The notes: generated by a model from the sequence alone, not told the origin. DNA of 64,000 bases from Bradyrhizobium tropiciagri (GCF_018130545.1 NZ_JAFCKF010000004.1:383501-447500), one strand, 5' to 3'; numbered from the stretch's first letter, positions 51,069 to 60,356 are shown. Made by a program: numbers and translations.

Positions 51069-51965
51069 CTACTCCTTCACCGCTCCCGTCAGCGACGACA
51101 CGTAGTAGTCGACGAACAGCGAGTAGAACAGCGCGACCGGGAGTGAGCCGAGCAGCGAGCCCGCCATCAGCGCGCCCCACTGATAGACGTCGCCGGTGAT
51201 GAGCTCGGTCAGGATCGCGACCGGCACCGTCTTGTTGGCGCCGCTCTGGATGAAGGCCAGCGCGTAGATGAACTCGTTCCAGGACAGCGTGAAGGAGAAG
51301 ATGCCGGCCGAGATCAGCCCGGGCACCGCGAGCGGCAGCGTGATCCGCCACAGGATCTGCAGCCGCGTCGCGCCGTCGACCAGCGCGCATTCCTCGAGCT
51401 CGTAGGGGATCGACTTGAAATAGCCGATCAAAAGCCAGGTGCAGAACGGCACCAGGAAGGTCGGGTAGACCAGGATCAGTGCGAGCGGCGAATCGAACAG
51501 GCCGAACTGCACGATCACGGTGGCGAGCGGAATGAACAGGATCGACGGCGGCACCAGATAGGCGAGATAGATGCCGAGCCCGACATAGGGGCTGCCGCGG
51601 AAGCGCAGCCGCTCGATCGCATAGGCGGCGAGCGTCGAAGCAAACAGCGACAGGAAGGTCGAGCCGATCGCGACCACCATCGTGGTCTTCAGCCAGCGCG
51701 GATACGAGGTGTCGAACAGCAGATGTTTGACATGTGCGAGCGTCGGCGAGGTGATCCAGAACGGATTGTGCTCCTTGTAGTTCAGAAGCTCGGCGTTCGG
51801 TTTGAACGAGGTAATCGCCATCCAGTAGAACGGGAACAGCAGGATCAGGATGAAGCAGGCGAGCGGCAGATAGATCATCACCACGCGCCGGGCGCGGGAA
51901 TCCCACGCCATCGTGTCGGGCGTGGCGCTGGCGACGTTGGAGGACTGGGCTGCGACGTCAGTCAT
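51069..51965 (-). CDS. ABC sugar importer permease (MalG type)
   Basis: 298 residues from ATG 51965, overlapping the preceding permease stop by 8 bases. Six membrane helices and the EAA loop YELEECALVDGATRLQILWRITLPLAVPGL, where it contacts the ATPase. FYWMAITSFKPNAELL at the N-terminus is typical of the MalG group. It works with the MalF-type permease at 51958 and the binding protein at 53045. No ATPase gene is in this cluster, so a shared MsmK/UgpC-like ATPase elsewhere must serve it. Carbohydrate substrate unknown. Confidence 0.92.
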   Translation of the reverse strand: MTDVAAQSSNVASATPDTMAWDSRARRVVMIYLPLACFILILLFPFYWMAITSFKPNAELLNYKEHNPFWITSPTLAHVKHLLFDTSYPRWLKTTMVVAIGSTFLSLFASTLAAYAIERLRFRGSPYVGLGIYLAYLVPPSILFIPLATVIVQFGLFDSPLALILVYPTFLVPFCTWLLIGYFKSIPYELEECALVDGATRLQILWRITLPLAVPGLISAGIFSFTLSWNEFIYALAFIQSGANKTVPVAILTELITGDVYQWGALMAGSLLGSLPVALFYSLFVDYYVSSLTGAVKE

Positions 51966-52914
51966 TGGCTTCTCCCTGCTGCCATTTGCGGCGGGCGAGG
52001 CCGAAGTAGCTGAACAATGTCGCGAACACCAGGAACGGGATCATCGAGACCGCGATCGCGGCACCTTCGCCGAGCTCGCCGCCGGCGATGCCGCGCTGGA
52101 ACGCCAGGGTCGCGAGCAGATGGGTCGAGTTGACCGGGCCGCCGCGGGTGATGGCGTAGACCAGCTGGAAGTCGGTGAAGGTGAAGATGATCGAGAACGT
52201 CATCACGATCGCCAGGATCGGCATCATCATCGGGAAGGTGATGTAGCGGAAGCGCTGCCAGGAGGTGGCGCCGTCGAGCATCGCCGCCTCATAGAGCGAG
52301 GGCGAGATGGTTTGCAGTCCAGCCAGGAGCGAGATCGCGACGAACGGGATGCCGCGCCAGATATTGGCCGCGATCAGCGAGAACCGCGCCGGCCAGGGCG
52401 AGCCGAGGAAGTCGACATTGCTGTCACGCCAATGCAGCACGTCGACCAGCAGATAGGAGATGATCGAGAACTGCGGATCATAGATCCACCAGAACGCCAG
52501 CGCGGACAGCACCGTCGGCACGATCCACGGCAACAGCACGATCGCTCGGATCAGGCTCTTGAACGGGAAATGGTTGTTGAGCAGCAGCGCCAGCCAGAAG
52601 CCGAGCGCGAATTTTCCGAAGGTTGCGACCGCGGTGTAGAAGATCGAGTAGAACACTGCGTTCCACCACAGCGGATCCTTGAGCAGATACTGGAAGTTCT
52701 CCAGCCCGATGAAGATGCCGCGCTGGCCGATCGTGGTGTCGGTGAAGGCAAGCCAGATGCCGAGGCCGAGCGGATAGGTGAGGAACACCAAGAGCAGACC
52801 GACCGCGGGCGCCAGGCACATCACGATCAGGAACGGCTTGTAGTCGAACAGGCGCGCGAGCCAGCCCGGCTGGTGCAGGGCTGCGCCGCGCGAAGGGAGG
52901 GTGGTTACGGACAT
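51958..52914 (-). CDS. ABC sugar importer permease (MalF type)
   Basis: 318 residues from ATG 52914. Six membrane helices after a cytoplasmic lead; the EAA loop is PSLYEAAMLDGATSWQRFRYITFPMMMPIL. LTYPLGLGIWLAFTDTTIG is characteristic of the MalF/UgpA group. It overlaps the second permease by 8 bases. A folded repeat (52931-53013) sits between it and the binding-protein gene, probably to give the binding protein a higher transcript level. Confidence 0.92.
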   Translation of the reverse strand: MSVTTLPSRGAALHQPGWLARLFDYKPFLIVMCLAPAVGLLLVFLTYPLGLGIWLAFTDTTIGQRGIFIGLENFQYLLKDPLWWNAVFYSIFYTAVATFGKFALGFWLALLLNNHFPFKSLIRAIVLLPWIVPTVLSALAFWWIYDPQFSIISYLLVDVLHWRDSNVDFLGSPWPARFSLIAANIWRGIPFVAISLLAGLQTISPSLYEAAMLDGATSWQRFRYITFPMMMPILAIVMTFSIIFTFTDFQLVYAITRGGPVNSTHLLATLAFQRGIAGGELGEGAAIAVSMIPFLVFATLFSYFGLARRKWQQGEAND

Positions 52915-52930
52915 TGAATGCTCGTCTTGT

Positions 52931-53013
52931 CGTCATTGCGAAGAGCGAAGCGACGAAGCAATCCATTTCTCCTGGTGGCGGTATGGATTGCTTCGCTTCG
53001 CTCGCAATGACGG
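52931..53013. repeat. palindromic repeat between binding-protein and permease genes
   Basis: CGTCATTGCGAAGAGCGAAGCGACGAAGCAATCC pairs along its length with GGATTGCTTCGCTTCGCTCGCAATGACG (52983-53012), with a small bulge. A stem of this length in the 130-bp gap inside the operon would cause partial termination or shield the upstream mRNA from 3' decay. Confidence 0.85.
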
Positions 53014-53044
53014 TGGATTAAGTTTCGCAGTTCAATGAGCGCCG

Positions 53045-54391
53045 TTACCGGCCTTGCCGCCGGAAGTACCGCTTGGCGCGCTGCTCGGCTTCCGCCGCGG
53101 CGGCCTCCGGCGTTGCCGCATCGGTCGCGACCGAGGCGCACATCTGCACCAGCACATAGTCGGCGTTGACGGCGCCGGTCGCGGTCGAGATCGGCCCCTT
53201 GTAGCCGTTATAGTAGGGGCTCTTCATGGTGTCCTTGAAGATCGCGACCTTGGGATCGCCCGACCACACCGCGGCGTCAGCATAGGCTGCGAGCGGCTGC
53301 GACCAGTAGCCGGAGTTGGCGTTGAGCCACGGCTCGTACTGCTCCTTCTCCAGCATGAACTGCAGGAACGCCTTCGCCGCATTGGGATACGGGCTGTGCT
53401 TGAACGCCATCGCATTCAACGTCAGGCCCGACATCGGCGAGACCGATGCCAGTCCCTTGGGCAGGAACTGATGCTCGGTATCGTCGGCGACCGCCTTGGT
53501 GGCAGGATCGTTCTTCAGCGAGAAGTACAGCGAGACGCCGTTGGCGGTGAGGCCGATCTCCTGCGACGAGTAGGCGCGATTGTTGGAGACGTCGTTCCAG
53601 GACGGCGTGCCGGCGATGAAGGTCGGATACAGCTCCTTCAGATATTTCAGCGCGGCGATCGTCTCCTTGCTGTTGATGATGATGTTGCCTTCCTCATCGA
53701 GCAGCGCGGCGTTGTGCGACCAGAGCAGCCAGTTGGCGAAGCCGTTGCCGTCGCCGACGGCGTTGCCGAGCGCAAATCCCGCCGGCTTGCCGGCCGCCTT
53801 CAGCTTCTTGCAGAGCTCGAGGATCCCTGCATGGTCTTCCGGCACCTTGTCGAATCCGGCCGCATTGACCAGCGACTTGCGATAGACCAGCGGGCCGCCC
53901 GAAGCGCCGAACGGCAGGCCGACCCAGCTCTTCGACTTCGAGCGCATGCCGTAGCGTTTTGCCAACGTGAGCCAGCCGCCGTAGCGCTTGTCGAGGTAAT
54001 CGGCGACATCGGTCAATTCGATCAGCTTGTCGATATAGATGTGCGGCGCGTCGCCGAAGCCGATGATGATGTCGGGGCCGGCGCCGGAATTCGAGGTCAC
54101 CGCGGTCTGCTGGTTGATGTCCTCCCAGCCGACGAAGTCGACCTTGACCTCGACGCCGGTCTTGTCGGTGAATCGCTTGGCATTTGCGCGGAACACGTCC
54201 TCGTCGGCCTGCACGAAGCGCACCGGTCGCAGCATGCGCAAGGTCGCGCCCTTTTCGATCGGCAGCGACGGCGCTGCGACGTCGGCAGCCTTGACCTTCG
54301 ACGCCTCCTGCGCCGAAGCGCCGGTGACTGCCAGTGCCGCCGCGGATGCCCCCAGCACCAGCGCGTCGCGACGCGTGATCTCGTACTTCAT
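53045..54391 (-). CDS. ABC sugar importer solute-binding protein, Tat-type signal
   Basis: 448 residues from ATG 54391. The N-terminus KYEITRRDALVLGASAAALA ends in ASAQE, a twin-arginine-like signal (RRDALVL). The mature part is a cluster B (family 1) binding protein: VKVDFVGWEDINQQTAVTSN, PDIIIGFGDAPHIYIDKLIE, WVGLPFGASGGPLVYRKSL, NAMAFKHSPYPNAAKAFLQFML. It captures a carbohydrate in the periplasm. First gene of the importer operon, with a CA-rich unstructured leader. Confidence 0.92.
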   Translation of the reverse strand: MKYEITRRDALVLGASAAALAVTGASAQEASKVKAADVAAPSLPIEKGATLRMLRPVRFVQADEDVFRANAKRFTDKTGVEVKVDFVGWEDINQQTAVTSNSGAGPDIIIGFGDAPHIYIDKLIELTDVADYLDKRYGGWLTLAKRYGMRSKSKSWVGLPFGASGGPLVYRKSLVNAAGFDKVPEDHAGILELCKKLKAAGKPAGFALGNAVGDGNGFANWLLWSHNAALLDEEGNIIINSKETIAALKYLKELYPTFIAGTPSWNDVSNNRAYSSQEIGLTANGVSLYFSLKNDPATKAVADDTEHQFLPKGLASVSPMSGLTLNAMAFKHSPYPNAAKAFLQFMLEKEQYEPWLNANSGYWSQPLAAYADAAVWSGDPKVAIFKDTMKSPYYNGYKGPISTATGAVNADYVLVQMCASVATDAATPEAAAAEAEQRAKRYFRRQGR

Positions 54392-54400
54392 GTCGTTCGC

Positions 54401-54437
54401 ACTCCCGTTTTTATTGTTTCGTTGTTGTTGTTTCTTC
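54401..54437 (-). promoter_or_regulatory. CAA-rich unstructured leader of the binding-protein gene
   Basis: Read on the minus strand the 37 bases start GGGAAGAAACAACAACAACG and continue AAACAATAAAAACGGGA, ending at the GGGA ribosome site. Such A/C-rich leaders are free of structure and enhance translation, and are also targets for small RNAs that act on ABC transporters. A similar leader precedes the dehydrogenase gene. Confidence 0.4.
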
Positions 54438-54504
54438 CCGGCGTTTGGTCGCCGGTGAAGGCCTTGTGGTCTCGTCTTGTGGTCTTGGCGCGCCCGCCGC
54501 GCAA

Positions 54505-54527
54505 AGGGCCCGCATCAGACGGGCCCT
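54505..54527 (-). terminator. terminator-like hairpin after the dehydrogenase gene
   Basis: On the minus strand AGGGCCCG and CGGGCCCT form an 8-bp stem with a 7-base loop, followed by TTG. It is 24 bp past the stop at 54551, so the dehydrogenase and the binding-protein gene are probably separate or only partly linked transcripts. Confidence 0.6.
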
Positions 54528-54550
54528 CGCACGAAGAGCGTCGTCCCGCC

Positions 54551-55594
54551 TCAGCTGTTCGGACCGCGATCCATGCTGACGGGTTGCCAGCGGCGCAGCG
54601 CGGTGTCTTGCAGCACCGACGGGTTCACGCAGCTTACCGGCCACATGCCTTGCAGCACTAGTGACAATTCGTAGCCCACCCGGCGCTTGCGCGCCTCGTC
54701 AAAACGTGCCGATGCCGAGGCGACATGGGCGGTCAAGGTAACATTGTCCATCCCGAGCATCGGATTGTTGTGCGACGGCGGCTCCTTCTCCAGCACGTCG
54801 AGCGCGGCGTGGGCGATCCAACTCTCCTGGAGCGCCTTGATCAGCGATTCCTCGTCGACGGTGGCGCCGCGGCCGGTGTTGATGAAGACAGCCGATTTTT
54901 TCATCTGGCGAAAATGCTTCTCGGTCAGCATGTGATGCACTTCGGGGCGCGCCGGGGCATGCATCGAGACGAAATCCGACTGCGACAGCACCTCCGAGAG
55001 CGTCGAGGGGATCACGCCGTGGTCGTACATCAGCGTTTCCTGGATGAAGGGGTCGTAGGCCATCATCCGAAGGCCGAACGGCGCGGCACGCTTCGCCACC
55101 GCGCGGGCGACCCGGCCGAACGAGATGAAGCCGAGCGTCTGGCCCATCAGCCGCGGAATCTTCAACAGCGCCGGGCGGCCCTCGGCCCAGCGGCCGCTGC
55201 GCACCATCTTGTCCTGCTCGATCAGGCGGCGGAAGCCTGACAGCAGCAGCATCATGGCGTGGTCGGCCACTTCCTCGATGAAGGTGTCGGGAATGTTGGT
55301 TACGGGAATGCCGCGCGCGGTCGCGGCCTTGACGTCGACCGAGTCGACGCCGACGCTGCCGAGCGTGATTACCTTGCAGTTCTCGAGTGCGTCGATCACC
55401 GCCTTGGTGATCGGCATGCCCTTGGCGTAGATCGCATCCGCGGTGCGGGCGGCTGCGATGAAATCGGCCTCGTTGGCCGGCGCCTCGACGATCTCTGCGC
55501 CGATCGGATCGAGCGCTTCGCGCTCGTAATCATAGCCGCCGCCGGCAACCGTGAAGCTCGCGCCCTTCGGCGTCACCACCCTGAATTTCGACAT
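54551..55594 (-). CDS. D-isomer-specific 2-hydroxyacid dehydrogenase
   Basis: 347 residues from ATG 55594 with GGGAG 6 bases upstream. NAD site: LGFISFGRVARAVAKRAAPFG, which has Gly-x-x-x-Gly-x-x rather than the usual GxGxxG (Ser/Phe at the first turn). Catalytic Arg in INTGRGATVDE, Glu in VLEKEPP and His in LTAHVASASARFD. It interconverts a 2-oxo and 2-hydroxy acid, such as glycerate or a sugar acid. It lies 159 bp upstream of the sugar importer, on the same strand, so it may process the imported compound. The C-terminus (WQPVSMDRGPNS) is unusual. Confidence 0.9.
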   Translation of the reverse strand: MSKFRVVTPKGASFTVAGGGYDYEREALDPIGAEIVEAPANEADFIAAARTADAIYAKGMPITKAVIDALENCKVITLGSVGVDSVDVKAATARGIPVTNIPDTFIEEVADHAMMLLLSGFRRLIEQDKMVRSGRWAEGRPALLKIPRLMGQTLGFISFGRVARAVAKRAAPFGLRMMAYDPFIQETLMYDHGVIPSTLSEVLSQSDFVSMHAPARPEVHHMLTEKHFRQMKKSAVFINTGRGATVDEESLIKALQESWIAHAALDVLEKEPPSHNNPMLGMDNVTLTAHVASASARFDEARKRRVGYELSLVLQGMWPVSCVNPSVLQDTALRRWQPVSMDRGPNS

Positions 55595-55613
55595 TGTCTG
55601 CTCCCGATGTGAG

Positions 55614-55679
55614 GTCTTCTGTTCTTGCTTCTTGCTGTTTGTTGCTTGGTCTTGGTGCTTGGTCTTCTTGATTCTTGGA
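55614..55679 (-). promoter_or_regulatory. AAG/CAAG-repeat leader of the dehydrogenase gene
   Basis: The minus strand over these 66 bases is almost free of T and made of short repeats such as CAAGAAG, ACCAAGCACCAAGACCAAGC and AGCAAGAAGC. It lies between the likely promoter and the GGGAG ribosome site. The pattern matches the CAA-rich leader of the adjacent binding-protein gene. It may be a translation enhancer or small-RNA target. Confidence 0.4.
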
Positions 55680-55877
55680 GCGCGGCTTGTAGCGCCGCCT
55701 TCCCATACTTCTACGCGAGCCCGGCCGTCTCCTCCACAATTGCCGGTTGGTCCGCAGCCCGATTCTCCGGGCTTCTACGGGGAACCACCGTAACCATCAG
55801 GTAAAGGGTCTCACATTACGGTGAGCGGAATCAATCCGCCAATCGCGTCGCGTTCCCCGCCTCCTCTGGAGATCCCC

Positions 55878-57563
55878 GTGAAGCTGTCAAATCTAAAGAT
55901 CACCCCCAAGCTCGGCATTCTGGTGGGGGTGACCCTCCTCGGTCTGTGCACGGCCGGCATTCTCGCCGGTCATTTGATGCAGCGTGAGATGACAAATGCT
56001 CGCATCGACCAGGCCAAGGCGATGGTCGAGATGGCGAAGAACATGGCGGCGAGCCTGAAGAAGGACGTCGACGCCGGAAAGATGACCAAGGAAGCGGCAA
56101 TCGCCGAGTTGGGCAAGCGCGGCAACGCGATGACCTACGATAACGGCTCGGGTTATCTGTTCGGCACCGATTACAACGGCATCACGGTGCTGGCGCCCGA
56201 TCCGAAGCAGGTCGGAACCAACCGCATGGATGTCGTGACCAACGGCCGCAAGCTCTCGTGGGAGCTGATGAACGGTGTGAAGGCCAATGGCGATATCCTG
56301 CTGTTCTATGAATATGTGAAGCCCGGCCAGGAGACGCCGATCCGAAAGCTCGGTTACGCGGTCGCGGTGCCCGGTTTCGACATGTATCTCGGCACCGGCG
56401 CCTATCTCGACGATATCGACGCCAAGATGCGTCCCATTGCCTGGTTGCTCGGGCTCGCGATCATCGGCATCGGCATCATCTCGAGTTCGGTCGCCTGGCT
56501 GATCGGGCGCAGCATTTCCCGGCCGCTGAACCTGCTCGGTGCCCGCATGCGCGACATCGCGGACGGCAAGCTTGATGGCGACATTCCCGGCGTCGGCCGT
56601 GGCGACGAGGTCGGCGGGATGGCGGCAACCGTCCAGGTCTTCAAGGACAATGCGATCCGTATCCGCGGCCTCGAGCAGGCTGAGGCCGAGACCCAGGCGC
56701 GTGCCGCGTCCGAGCGCCGCAGCGCGATGCAGAACCTTGCGAGCGATTTCGAGCGCAGCGTGAACGGCATCGTCCGCACGGTGGCATCCGCCGCCGCCGG
56801 CATGCAGACCACGGCACAATCGATGACCGCGACCGCCAGCGACGCCAGCGCGCGGGCCGCGACGGTGGGCGCTGCGTCCGACAGTGCCTCCAACAATGTC
56901 GGTACCGTTGCTGCTGCGGCCGAGGAACTCTCCAGCTCGGTTGCCGAGATCTCGCGTCAGGTGGCGCGTTCCAGCGAGGTCGCGAGCCAGGCAGTGGCCG
57001 ATGCCGAGCGCACCAACGCGACGGTGCAGGCGCTCTCCACCGGTGCCGAGAAGATCGGCGAGGTGGTCAAGCTGATCCACTCGATCGCGGCGCAGACCAA
57101 CCTGCTCGCGCTCAACGCCACCATCGAGGCGGCGCGCGCCGGCGAATCCGGCCGCGGTTTCGCGGTGGTTGCCTCCGAAGTGAAGGCGCTGGCCAACCAG
57201 ACCGCCAAGGCGACCGAGGAGATCTCGGCGCAGGTCGCCGCGATGCAGGCGTCCACCGGCGAGGCGGTGACCTCGATCGGCGGCATCACCGCGACCATCG
57301 CGCAGATGAGCGAGATCACGGCCTCGATCTCGACCGCGATCGACCAGCAGGGCGATGCGACGCGCGAGATCGCGCGCAACATCCAGCAGGTCGCGGCCGG
57401 CTCGAGCGAGATCTCGACCCATATCGGCGGCGTCACGTCAGCGGCCGCCGCCACCGGCACCGCGGCAGGCGACGTGCTGTCGAATGCGCGCGAACTGGAC
57501 ACCCAGTCCGGCATGCTGCGCAACGCGGTCGACGAATTCCTGCAGAAGGTCCGCGCGGCGTAA
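55878..57563 (+). CDS. methyl-accepting chemotaxis protein with Cache sensor
   Basis: 561 residues from GTG 55878, chosen because CTGGAG lies 7 bases upstream and the protein then starts [20 protein letters not shown], the usual N-terminus of this family; a GTG at 55821 would add a Pro-rich lead. Layout: first membrane helix (about 12-32), a single Cache domain ([42 protein letters not shown]), second helix (about 195-215), HAMP ([14 protein letters not shown]), methylation helices and the signalling tip [20 protein letters not shown]. Relays a periplasmic organic-acid-like cue to CheA. No che genes nearby. Confidence 0.94.
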   Translation: MKLSNLKITPKLGILVGVTLLGLCTAGILAGHLMQREMTNARIDQAKAMVEMAKNMAASLKKDVDAGKMTKEAAIAELGKRGNAMTYDNGSGYLFGTDYNGITVLAPDPKQVGTNRMDVVTNGRKLSWELMNGVKANGDILLFYEYVKPGQETPIRKLGYAVAVPGFDMYLGTGAYLDDIDAKMRPIAWLLGLAIIGIGIISSSVAWLIGRSISRPLNLLGARMRDIADGKLDGDIPGVGRGDEVGGMAATVQVFKDNAIRIRGLEQAEAETQARAASERRSAMQNLASDFERSVNGIVRTVASAAAGMQTTAQSMTATASDASARAATVGAASDSASNNVGTVAAAAEELSSSVAEISRQVARSSEVASQAVADAERTNATVQALSTGAEKIGEVVKLIHSIAAQTNLLALNATIEAARAGESGRGFAVVASEVKALANQTAKATEEISAQVAAMQASTGEAVTSIGGITATIAQMSEITASISTAIDQQGDATREIARNIQQVAAGSSEISTHIGGVTSAAAATGTAAGDVLSNARELDTQSGMLRNAVDEFLQKVRAA

Positions 57564-57592
57564 CGCCGGCGCGATCAATCGACATCATCGTG

Positions 57593-57615
57593 ATGCCCGG
57601 GCTTGGCCCGGGCAT
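57593..57615 (+). terminator. hairpin after the chemoreceptor gene
   Basis: ATGCCCGGGC-TTG-GCCCGGGCAT, a perfect 10-bp stem, then TCGCGTTTTG. It is 30 bp past the stop and could terminate transcription; the same core occurs as a dispersed repeat in related genomes. Confidence 0.55.
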
Positions 57616-57813
57616 TCGCGTTTTGAGCCGTCTACTGCTTCTCGATCCCGGCGTCGGCGATCAGCACGAGCTGCTCAGGGGCGCGCTGCCGAAAATATCG
57701 AAAACAACCCCATGCAAAGTAGCCGGTGACGGCCGGCCTGGGACCGGCCGACTTGACACGTCGGGCAACTCAGTGTCATATTTCTAATATTCAGAAAATC
57801 GACCGCGAGAGCG

Positions 57814-58197
57814 TCACGATCCGGCCGGGAAGACCTGCGCGACGTGAAACGCCTTGGTGGTGATGAGCCATCTGCCGTCGATCCGATGAAATACCAGATG
57901 GTCGATGAAGCCGGTTTGACCGGCCCTGACGCGCACCTTGGCGACGGCCAGATCGGGCGCGGTCTGGTCGATGCTGATGATCGCCTCCTCGCGCGGCGAT
58001 TTCATCGACGCCGGCGACGGACGGCTGCGGATGAAGTCGCGGAATTCCGCGGCCGAGCGCACCGTGTGCTTGCCGTCCCGGATGCCGTGCACGATGGATG
58101 CATCGGCGAAGACGTCGCGGAACCGGCTGTCGTCGACGTCGTACATCAGGTCGAAATATCCATCGATCGCGGCCGCGATGGCCTGGATGTCGCTCAT
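57814..58197 (-). CDS. NTF2-like/SnoaL-type small protein
   Basis: 127 residues from ATG 58197 with GAGGAG upstream. The cone-shaped NTF2 fold is indicated by IAAAIDGYFDLMYDVDDSRFRDVF at the start, VRAGQTGFIDHLVFHRIDGRWLITTKAFHV at the end; it fits the putative lumazine-binding subgroup. Members are dehydratases, isomerases or ligand carriers. It is divergent from a LysR gene 118 bp away, so it may be that regulator's target. Catalytic function not assigned. Confidence 0.88.
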   Translation of the reverse strand: MSDIQAIAAAIDGYFDLMYDVDDSRFRDVFADASIVHGIRDGKHTVRSAAEFRDFIRSRPSPASMKSPREEAIISIDQTAPDLAVAKVRVRAGQTGFIDHLVFHRIDGRWLITTKAFHVAQVFPAGS

Positions 58198-58315
58198 TGC
58201 AAGATCTCCTCAGGCGATGATGTGGCGGTGGCCTCATCTGCGCAGACAGTGGCCGATATGGTGGCGGAGTGCTACGACTGGGCGGTCATCTCTTGGATGA
58301 CTGAGAGGCATCGGC

Positions 58316-59272
58316 ATGGACGAAGTTGACGGTCGGCTGGTCGGCGGCCTGGTGGTCCTCGCGGCGCTGGCGGATGCGCGCAGCTTTGGCCGCGCCGCCG
58401 AACGGCTCGGCATGACGCAGTCCGGGGTCAGCAAGGCGATCGCCAAGCTCGAGGCGCGCCTCGATGCCAGGCTGGTTCACCGCACGAGCCGCGCCGTCGA
58501 GCTCACCGAGGACGGACGCGCGCTGGTCGAGCGGGTGGCCGCGCATCTGGCCGGGATCGGCGAGGCGGCCGCGGAGACCTCGAAATCGCGCGATGCGGTG
58601 CGCGGCAGGCTGCGGGTCAATGTCGACCCGCTGTTCTCCCGCATGGTGCTGTCGCCGAAGCTGAGCGAATTCCTGCTGCACAATCCGGGCATGGAGCTGC
58701 GTATCGAGACCCGCGACCGGATCGCGGATCTGGTCAGCGACGGCTTCGATCTGGCGGTGCGTTTCGGCGAGCCGGCGCCGTCGTCGCTGATTGCGCGCCG
58801 GGTGCTCGATGCGCGTGTGCTCACCGTGGCCTCGCCGATCTATCTCGAACGACACGGCCGCCCGCTTGATCCGCGGGAGCTGGCGAGCCGCGACCATCAG
58901 TGCATCCATGCAATCGACGCGGCGACCGGGCGTCCCTTCGATTGGGAGTTCTGGCGCGGCGGCGAGGTCGTGCCGGTCGCGGTCAACGGGCGGCTCACCG
59001 TGACCGATTCAGGAACCAAGCTCGGCGCCTGCCTCGCCGGCTTCGGCATCGCGCAGGTGATCGATATCGGGCTCGACGATCATCTGAAGAGCGGCGCGCT
59101 GATCGAGCTGTTTCCGGATTGGCCCGACGAGCGTTTCCCGCTCTACGTCTATTACGCCTCGCGCAGCCACGTGCCGGCCAAGGTGAGACGATTTATCGAC
59201 TTCATCACGGAAACGCTGGCGGCAAAGCCACATTCGCCGCGCAAATCCGCCGGCCTGCGCAAGGTAGGTTAG
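58316..59272 (+). CDS. LysR-family transcriptional regulator
   Basis: 318 residues from ATG 58316. DNA-binding region: LAALADARSFGRAAERLGMTQSGVSKAIAKLEARLDARLVHRTSR (residues about 15-60); then an effector domain starting RGRLRVNVDPLFSRM, with DLAVRFGEPAPSSLIARRV and CLAGFGIAQVIDIGL. It is of the CrgA-like subgroup. Divergent from the NTF2-like gene. The 3' end runs into a repeat at 59270. Confidence 0.93.
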   Translation: MDEVDGRLVGGLVVLAALADARSFGRAAERLGMTQSGVSKAIAKLEARLDARLVHRTSRAVELTEDGRALVERVAAHLAGIGEAAAETSKSRDAVRGRLRVNVDPLFSRMVLSPKLSEFLLHNPGMELRIETRDRIADLVSDGFDLAVRFGEPAPSSLIARRVLDARVLTVASPIYLERHGRPLDPRELASRDHQCIHAIDAATGRPFDWEFWRGGEVVPVAVNGRLTVTDSGTKLGACLAGFGIAQVIDIGLDDHLKSGALIELFPDWPDERFPLYVYYASRSHVPAKVRRFIDFITETLAAKPHSPRKSAGLRKVG

Positions 59273-59376
59273 AGCGTTTTCGAGCGAAGTGGATACCGGT
59301 TCGCGTGAAGAAAACGCGTCAAAACAAAAAGCTAGAGCTTCGGTTCTGATTCAATCAGAACCGAAAATGCTCTAGC
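59270..59376. repeat. intergenic repeat, family D, between convergent genes
   Basis: Starts TAGAGCGTTTTCGAGCGAAG, continues with GGATACCGGTTCGCGTGAAG, and ends in the hairpin CGGTTCTGATT-CA-ATCAGAACCG (59341-59363) and GCTCTAG. The outer CTAGAGC/GCTCTAG ends are inverted. It overlaps the LysR stop and precedes the convergent transporter stop by 18 bp; the hairpin may terminate both transcripts. Confidence 0.85.
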
Positions 59377-59393
59377 CATATCCTCGGCGTCAG

Positions 59394-60356
59394 CTAGCTC
59401 TTTGGCGATCCTTTCGCAGACCCTTGCCGCGAGGCGATGATGACGCCGGCGAGCACCAGCGCGTAGCCGATCAGGTGGAATGGCGCGAGCGTCTCGCCGA
59501 GCAGCAGGATCGCCATCGCCGAGCCGAACACCGGCACCAGATGGAAGAACGGCGCGGCGCGGTTCGGGCCGATCAGCGCGACGCCGCGGTTGAAGAACAG
59601 ATAGGCCAGGGTGGACGGGAAGATCAGCACGTAGACCAGCGTGGCCATGGTCAGAACGTCGAACTTCAACGTCACCCCGTTCAAGAATTCCCAGATCGCC
59701 ATCGGCAGCAGCATCAGCGCGCCGCAGCAGGTGGTGAACGAGATCAGCGAGAGCTGATGGATCTTCGGCCGCCGCGGGATCAGCGCCGAATAGAGCCCGA
59801 ATGACACCAGCGAGGCGCCGAACATGATGTCGCCCCGGTTGAAGCTGATGCTGGCGAGCGCGGAGAAGTCGCCGCGCAGGATGATGGTCAGCACGCCGGC
59901 CAGCGAGATCGCGATGCCGGCAAGCTGCGCCGGCGTCAGCCGTACGCCGAACAGGATCAGCGACCACAGCGCGACGAACAGCGGCCCTGCCGACTGGATC
60001 AACAGTGCGTTCAGCGCCTCGGTGTACTGCATCGCCCAGTAGGAGATCGCGTTGTTGAAGGCGAAGCCGACCGCGGACAGCAGCAGCATCAGCGGCAGCG
60101 CCCCGCGCAGCTTCGGCCAGTCCTCTTTCAAGTGCGGCCAGGCGAACGGCAGCAGGATCAGGAACACGCCGAACCAGCGGATCGTGGTCAGCGTGACCGG
60201 CGGCACATGGCTGCCGACATGCCGCGCCAGCACGATGTTGGCGGCCCAGAACAGCGACGTCAGGCTGAGCAGCAGATAAGGCTGGTTGTTGAGCCAGTGC
60301 AGCGGGGAGCGGCTGGGGGTGGTGGCAGGTGCGGGCAAGGCGCGAAGATCGGTCAT
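59394..60356 (-). CDS. EamA/DMT-family transporter
   Basis: 320 residues from ATG 60356 (MTDLRALPAPATTPSRSPLH). Ten helices in two EamA repeats: TSLFWAANIVLARHVG and TIRWFGVFLILLPFAW in the first, MLLLSAVGFAFNNAISYWAM and YTEALNALLIQSAGPLFVALWSLILFG, then NRGVALIGPNRAAPFFHLVPVFGSAMAILLLGE in the second. Probably exports an amino acid or metabolite. Substrate unknown; it stands alone between repeats. Confidence 0.92.
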   Translation of the reverse strand: MTDLRALPAPATTPSRSPLHWLNNQPYLLLSLTSLFWAANIVLARHVGSHVPPVTLTTIRWFGVFLILLPFAWPHLKEDWPKLRGALPLMLLLSAVGFAFNNAISYWAMQYTEALNALLIQSAGPLFVALWSLILFGVRLTPAQLAGIAISLAGVLTIILRGDFSALASISFNRGDIMFGASLVSFGLYSALIPRRPKIHQLSLISFTTCCGALMLLPMAIWEFLNGVTLKFDVLTMATLVYVLIFPSTLAYLFFNRGVALIGPNRAAPFFHLVPVFGSAMAILLLGETLAPFHLIGYALVLAGVIIASRQGSAKGSPKS

